Shown here piece by piece: positions 6,601 to 10,578 of a stretch of DNA of 10,578 nt. The notes beneath the pieces were generated by a model that saw only the letters and a list, made by a program, of their open reading frames with translations, searched no databases and was not told where the DNA came from. Positions within the stretch are counted from its first letter, which is position 1. Every line of letters begins with the position of its first letter. The DNA is taken from NCBI GenBank assembly GCA_041477005.1, contig JBGOUJ010000227.1, positions 1 to 10,578 on the forward strand, written 5' to 3'. This DNA is from JBGOUJ01 sp041477005 (GTDB lineage: Bacteria; Acidobacteriota; Terriglobia; Bryobacterales; JACQDG01). Both the position numbers and the translations under genes were made by a program.

Positions 6601-9600
6601 CGAGGTCGAGCATCGCGCGGGAGGGATCGTCGCGGGCCCCGTCTCGCTTCAGGACTTTCCCAAGCGTTTCGGCGGCAATGCGAGCATCCAGGCGCCACGA
6701 GGCGTGATCGACGTACCAGACATCCAGGGCTAGGCGCTTTCGCCAGCCGAGATCGTTGCGGCCGTGAACCTGCGCCCAGCCGGTGAGGCCGGGGCGGACC
6801 AAGTGGCGGCGGCGTTCCTCGGCCGTGTAGCAAGCCAGATAGCGCTCGAAAAGCGGGCGCGGCCCGATGAAGCTCATCTCGCCCCGGAGGATATTGAAGA
6901 GCTGGGGCAGCTCATCGAGACTCGAGCGCCGGAGCCAGCGCCCGAGACGAGTCAGGCGGTCGCGATCGGGACCCGGTTGGGAGCGCATGCTTCGGAACTT
7001 GAGGATCTCGAAGGGCCGCTCGCCGAGACCCGGACGGCGCTGGCGGTAGAGCACCGGAGCACCCAGATCGATCCATACGACGAGCGCCACCAACGCCAGC
7101 AGCGGCGCGAGCAGAAGCAGGCCGAGCAGGGCGGCGGAGGCGTCGAGCGACCTCTTCCACCAAAGCAGACGGGGCCGCGGCCGAGCGAGGCCGTCCAGAT
7201 ATTCCTGATAGATAAAAGCCCGGAGCGGCTCGGGCCGGTAGAGGCGCTCGGCTCGCCGGCGGGCCTGGCGCCCGAGCCTGGCGGCGAAGGCCTTATCGTC
7301 TAGCAGGCGCGCTACGGCCGAGGCCAGGGCAGCGGTGTCGCCAGGTGGGACCAGCAGGCCGGTCGTGCCGTCCTCGACCGCGTCCACCACGCCATCGACG
7401 GCGAAGGCCGCGACCGGGCACGCCATGGCGGCGGCCTCGAGGGCAGCGTAGGGTAGGCCTTCGCGGCGACTCGGCAGGATGCAGACGTCCAGCAGGCTGT
7501 AGTGCGCCGCCATGTCGGCTCGCCAGCCTGTGAAGCGCACCCGCGGGTCGGCCCGGAGGCGTTTGAGGAGAGAGGAGGGCAGCGGATCGTGCTCCTCGGT
7601 CTCCCCGATCAGGAGTAGATGGGCGGCCGGGAACCGCTGGCGCAACCCGCGCCACACGGTATCGAGCTCGGCCAGACCCTTGTCAGGGACCAGGCGACCG
7701 ATGAATCCGAGGACCGGCGCGTGGTGCGGAATCGCATAGCGCCGGCGCAGCTCGCCGGCGGCATCGGGCTTGCTGGCGGCATCGAGCTTGCTGGCGGCGT
7801 CGAGCTCGCGGGTGGCGTCGGGATGGATGCGCCCTGGGTCGAGGCGCACGCGATCCAGGCGCCCGGGATCGAATCTCTGAAAGTCGATTCCGTCAGCGCT
7901 ACCGCTCGCGGGGACAGCCACCTTTTCCGGGCCGGCGAGACCGGCGGCCAGGGCGCGCTGCCGCATCGATTCACTTACCGCGAGGACCCGGCCGGCGAGC
8001 CGGCAGGTGAGGCGTTCGAGCGAAATCAGCAGACGCCGGGACCATCCCCGCCGTGTTTGCCAGACCAGGCCGTGGATGGTGTACACGCGTAGCGGCACGC
8101 AGGCGGCGCGCGCGGCGATCATCGCCACCAGGCCTGCCTTGGGAGTGTGAGCGTGGACGACGGCCGGAGCGAGGCGGCGGAACAAACGAAACAGGCGCCA
8201 CACCGCCCCAAGGTCGGAAATGGGCGCGATGCTGCGTCTTAGTGGAACAGGCCAGGCTCGGGCGCCCTGCTCGCGGGCGATGCGGTCGAGCCCGGGGCCC
8301 GGCGAGCTTGCGAAGTGCACATCGAAGCCATGGGCCTTCATGTAAGACGCTTGACCGCCGAGGAAAGCCCAGAAGCGATCGGCAGTAGCCACGTGGATCA
8401 GACGCCTCGCGCCGCGAGGAGCGCACAGGCGGCGGAGGTCGAGCCGAAAGGCGCGGCGTAGCGGGTCGAGGCGCTCGCGATGAAACGACTGCGCGGCGGC
8501 GAGGTTGCGCCGGCTCATGGAGGCGAGGCGCTCCGGACTGCGGAGAACTTCCACTACTTTGCCGGCCAGGGCGTGGGCATCCCCGGGCGGGACCCGATCG
8601 CCGGGATCGAGCAGCTCGGGGACGCCGCCGACCGACGAGCCGATGGACGGACAGCCGCGCGCCATGGCCTCGATCAGGGCTCGGGGGAGTCCTTCGGTGC
8701 GGGAAGCGAGCAGGAACAGATCGATTCGGTCGAGGAATTCTTCGACGGCGGCGCCGGCGGGAACCTGGCCCAGGAACCGGATGTGCGGCGCCAGACCGAG
8801 GCGTTCGGCCAACCGCTCGAGGCCCGGGCGATGGCGGCCGTCGCCGAGGATCGAGAACCGCAAGTCGAGACCCCGGTCGAGGCAGAGCCGGACGGCGCGA
8901 AGGTGAATCTCCGGGTTTTTGTAGAGGCGCTCCAGCGAGCCGATGAAGCCGATCTCCCAGGGGCGCCGGCCGCCGGCCGCTTCCTGCGCGCGGGCGAGCC
9001 GGCGCGTGAGCGCCTCCTCCCCCGCGATCGGGCCGAGCCGTATGTCAGAGCAGTCGTAAGCGGCGCCGCGCGTGGGATAGAGGCTCTGTAACCACGAGCG
9101 GGTCACATAGCAGACCGCAGGGGCCTCGGCGCACAGGCGGCGAAGCGACGCGCGGGACGAGCGGCGGGCCAGGGCGGCGCCGGGGTCTGCAAATTGCCCT
9201 GCAAATCGCTCGGGCGCCAGCGCCTCCCAGGGATCTCCCCCAACCTGAACCGCGAAAGGAAGGACGCGCCGCCGGGCTTCGTGCCAGGCCAGATAGGCCA
9301 CGGCGCCCGGAGCGTGCAGGATACAGGCATCGTATTCGGCCAGGGCCTCCCGCACCTGGTCGCGGAGCCGGACGTACCGGAGCAGGTATTGCCACGGCCC
9401 GTGGTAGTCGTCGAGCGGATGGAAGCGAACGCCGGGACCGTCGGCCCGCGGCCCTCGCGCGGCGGTGGAACGGTTCACGCGAGCGAGCACTCCGACCTGG
9501 TCGAACGCGTCGAGGTGCGACGCCCAGAAAGCGTAGTCCTCCGGACCGGCGGCATAGACCGGACCGCCGACCGGGGCCATAAAATGAGCTTCGCTAGCCA

Positions 9601-9613
9601 CTAGTACGCGCAT
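6578..9613 (-). CDS. GT4-GT4-phosphoglycosyl transferase fusion (polysaccharide assembly)
   Basis: One uninterrupted 1011-residue frame with three enzyme domains. Residues 1-400: GT-B glycosyltransferase of the GT4 type, with FAVQVGGDPWEAL at 120-132, IGFIGSLERLYKNPE at 221-235 and the E-x7-E signature E307-GLPRALI-E315. Residues 403-810: second GT4-type domain, with VVHAHTPKAG at 485-494, GFIGRLVPDKGLAEL at 636-650 and E718-GLPYAAL-E726. Residues 813-1011: monotopic sugar-phosphate transferase (bacterial sugar transferase, PglC/WcaJ C-terminal type), with a hydrophobic membrane hairpin at about 823-847, EILKFRSM, SLDELPQLFNILRGEMSFIG with the catalytic Asp900-Glu901 pair, RPGLTGWAQVHGRN and WYVDHASW. 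The last domain should transfer a sugar phosphate from a UDP-sugar to undecaprenyl phosphate; the other two should extend it. Start: MRVLVASEAHF at 9613, overlapping the polymerase gene by 20 nt. A further 115 upstream open codons show no domain. Repeats lie in the linker of the second domain at residues 582-620. Confidence 0.93.
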   Translation of the reverse strand: MRVLVASEAHFMAPVGGPVYAAGPEDYAFWASHLDAFDQVGVLARVNRSTAARGPRADGPGVRFHPLDDYHGPWQYLLRYVRLRDQVREALAEYDACILHAPGAVAYLAWHEARRRVLPFAVQVGGDPWEALAPERFAGQFADPGAALARRSSRASLRRLCAEAPAVCYVTRSWLQSLYPTRGAAYDCSDIRLGPIAGEEALTRRLARAQEAAGGRRPWEIGFIGSLERLYKNPEIHLRAVRLCLDRGLDLRFSILGDGRHRPGLERLAERLGLAPHIRFLGQVPAGAAVEEFLDRIDLFLLASRTEGLPRALIEAMARGCPSIGSSVGGVPELLDPGDRVPPGDAHALAGKVVEVLRSPERLASMSRRNLAAAQSFHRERLDPLRRAFRLDLRRLCAPRGARRLIHVATADRFWAFLGGQASYMKAHGFDVHFASSPGPGLDRIAREQGARAWPVPLRRSIAPISDLGAVWRLFRLFRRLAPAVVHAHTPKAGLVAMIAARAACVPLRVYTIHGLVWQTRRGWSRRLLISLERLTCRLAGRVLAVSESMRQRALAAGLAGPEKVAVPASGSADGIDFQRFDPGRLDRVRLDPGRIHPDATRELDAASKLDAASKPDAAGELRRRYAIPHHAPVLGFIGRLVPDKGLAELDTVWRGLRQRFPAAHLLLIGETEEHDPLPSSLLKRLRADPRVRFTGWRADMAAHYSLLDVCILPSRREGLPYAALEAAAMACPVAAFAVDGVVDAVEDGTTGLLVPPGDTAALASAVARLLDDKAFAARLGRQARRRAERLYRPEPLRAFIYQEYLDGLARPRPRLLWWKRSLDASAALLGLLLLAPLLALVALVVWIDLGAPVLYRQRRPGLGERPFEILKFRSMRSQPGPDRDRLTRLGRWLRRSSLDELPQLFNILRGEMSFIGPRPLFERYLACYTAEERRRHLVRPGLTGWAQVHGRNDLGWRKRLALDVWYVDHASWRLDARIAAETLGKVLKRDGARDDPSRAMLDLDQERQSA
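7754..7825. repeat. 18-bp tandem array, 4 copies, in second GT domain
   Basis: Units at 7754-7771 (gccggcggcatcgggctt), 7772-7789 (gctggcggcatcgagctt), 7790-7807 (gctggcggcgtcgagctc) and 7808-7825 (gcgggtggcgtcgggatg). On the minus strand they encode HPDATR, ELDAAS, KLDAAS and KPDAAG. The array lies in the linker between the two Rossmann halves of the second glycosyltransferase domain, after DGIDFQRF and before GFIGRL. It is followed after 4 bp by a 15-bp array. Confidence 0.92.
7830..7874. repeat. 15-bp tandem array, 3 copies, in second GT domain
   Basis: Units cgccctgggtcgagg (7830-7844), cgcacgcgatccagg (7845-7859) and cgcccgggatcgaat (7860-7874). On the minus strand they encode FDPGR, LDRVR and LDPGR. 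FDPGR probably corresponds to the native linker motif that follows GIDFQR in GT4 enzymes, so the others may be copies of it. The repeat is imperfect and shorter than its 18-bp neighbour. Confidence 0.7.
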
Positions 9614-10578
9614 GGTACGGTTGCCGAAACGCCCGCGGCTGCATGTGACCGGGGGCCACGCGACCAGGAGCACCCGCTGCAACGCCGTGACTCCGCTGAT
9701 AACCGCCGGCCCGCCGCAGCCGATCGTGCAGCCCGGGATCGAACGAAAGACGCCGGCGCCCGCTCGCGCCCGCCAGTCCGGCCGCGATCCGGCAGACGAG
9801 CAGGATGCCCAATCCCCAGACCGCCGGGCGGAAGAAGATCTCGAAGCTGTTTCGCGTGGTCCACAACAGCGGGCCCAAAACCGCGGCCAAAGCAGCCCGG
9901 TGCAGCGGGCGGGGGGAGCCGAATTCGGCGGCTCGCCCGAGCGCCGCTCCGAGACCACAGAAATAGAGCAGTACGCCCGCCACGCCGAAATTCATGTAGG
10001 GCTCCGCCACCGCCGAGAACCCGAGCCCTCCCTCGTTCCGATACATATCGGGCGCGGCCTGGGCGGTGACCCAATGGTTGGGAGGCAAGTCCTCGAGCGC
10101 CATGTAGGGGCGGCCCTCCCAGCGGCGGGCCAGGTTCGGCCACACCGTGGCGAGCGAGCGGGCGTAGGTCTTGCCCCAGCGCCAGGGCTCGCTTTCCATA
10201 TAGCCGAGCGTGTACACCAGCGGGCGGAGGCTGCTGCCCATCTCGATCACGCCGTCGAGAAGGTGGATGCGCTCCCATGTGCGTTCGAGCGATCTCTGTC
10301 CCGCGCCCTGGTCGCGCACGGCCCGCGCCAGGGGGATCGCCCCCAGCACCAGCAGGAGAAGAAGCAGGTGAATCCACGCCGGCAGGCGGCGCCCGCGGTG
10401 GTGCAGCAGGGCCAGAACGACCAGTCCGGGAATGAGCGCGAGCCCCCGGAAGCCCAGAATGAAGATCCCGCCGACCCAGATCAGGGTGATCGCGACCACC
10501 ACGCTCGCTTGCCGGTGGGCGAAAGACGCGGCTGCCAGGTACAGGCCGACCGGCACGACCGTGAAGCTTGTGCCGAAA
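9594..10578 (-). CDS. Wzy-like O-antigen/exopolysaccharide polymerase, 5' end cut by window
   Basis: The frame is open from the right window edge to a TAG at 9596-9594, about 328 codons visible; the N-terminal part lies outside. Numbering from the codon at 10556, hydrophobic segments are at about 17-52, 61-77, 190-207, 221-233 and 246-263, with a large hydrophilic loop at about 78-176. That loop ends in GLGFSAVAEPYMNFGVAG at 177-194, which resembles the conserved region of the O-antigen polymerase Wzy group (oligosaccharide repeat-unit polymerases). Such inner-membrane proteins join lipid-linked repeat units on the periplasmic side. The family is very divergent, so an O-antigen ligase-like protein is an alternative. 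The last 55 or so residues form a basic, soluble tail. It is the first visible gene of the operon and overlaps the fusion gene start by 20 nt, suggesting translational coupling. Confidence 0.7.
   Translation of the reverse strand, partial: FGTSFTVVPVGLYLAAASFAHRQASVVVAITLIWVGGIFILGFRGLALIPGLVVLALLHHRGRRLPAWIHLLLLLLVLGAIPLARAVRDQGAGQRSLERTWERIHLLDGVIEMGSSLRPLVYTLGYMESEPWRWGKTYARSLATVWPNLARRWEGRPYMALEDLPPNHWVTAQAAPDMYRNEGGLGFSAVAEPYMNFGVAGVLLYFCGLGAALGRAAEFGSPRPLHRAALAAVLGPLLWTTRNSFEIFFRPAVWGLGILLVCRIAAGLAGASGRRRLSFDPGLHDRLRRAGGYQRSHGVAAGAPGRVAPGHMQPRAFRQPYHARTSG

Noticed and set aside
9614..9958. The fusion frame stays open for 115 codons upstream of 9613, allowing a longer N-terminus.
   Set aside because: It lies wholly inside the polymerase gene in another frame, is Arg/Ser/Pro-rich without domain features, and MRVLVASEAHF is a normal start of a GT-B enzyme.

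Overview
The window is GC-rich bacterial DNA, with near two-thirds GC in most coding stretches. It carries most of a Wzy-type exopolysaccharide or O-antigen operon on the minus strand, a minus-strand sugar-acid-type transporter, and the 3' part of a plus-strand beta-helix / tail-fibre-like gene. No rRNA, tRNA or complete mobile element was seen. The transporter type, the GC content and the tail-fibre-like module would suit a soil bacterium such as an acidobacterium, but nothing here fixes the taxonomy, so this is a guess.

Layout. Bases 1-1515 (+): a secreted or surface protein with an N-terminal beta-helix, a phage-tail-fibre-like spacer and a C-terminal beta-rich domain, cut by the left window edge. 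It converges on an MFS transporter of the ACS/hexuronate type (2952-1576, -). Upstream of the transporter lie a -10-like box placed for a leaderless transcript and a clear Rho-independent terminator that ends the operon read from the right. That operon, in transcription order, is: a Wzy-like polymerase cut by the right window edge (10578-9594); a 1011-residue fusion of two GT-B glycosyltransferases and a membrane phosphoglycosyl transferase (9613-6578); a GNAT acetyltransferase with a large internal repeat (6563-5457); a FemAB/GNAT-like acyl or aminoacyl transferase (5452-4373); and a DegT/DnrJ/EryC1/StrS PLP aminotransferase (4376-3090). Junctions are overlaps of 20 and 4 nt or gaps of 14 and 4 nt, so the five genes are almost certainly co-transcribed and partly translationally coupled.

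How they could work together (inference): the fusion's C-terminal domain loads the first sugar phosphate on undecaprenyl phosphate, and its two glycosyltransferase domains may add the next two sugars. The aminotransferase makes an amino sugar, one or both acyltransferases decorate it, and the Wzy-like protein polymerises flipped units. A flippase and chain-length regulator would have to lie outside the window.

The most unusual signal is not a gene. At least six short tandem arrays with periods of 15, 18 or 48 bp, all multiples of three, sit inside or between these genes. Two genes (the MFS transporter and the fusion) each have an 18-bp array beside a 15-bp array in a linker. The GNAT gene has about 5.6 copies of a 48-bp unit apparently grown from one of its own beta strands. 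The junction between the fusion and the GNAT gene is itself an 18-bp array that duplicates the ribosome-binding site and start codon. This suggests an active, frame-preserving minisatellite process acting on surface-polysaccharide and transport genes.
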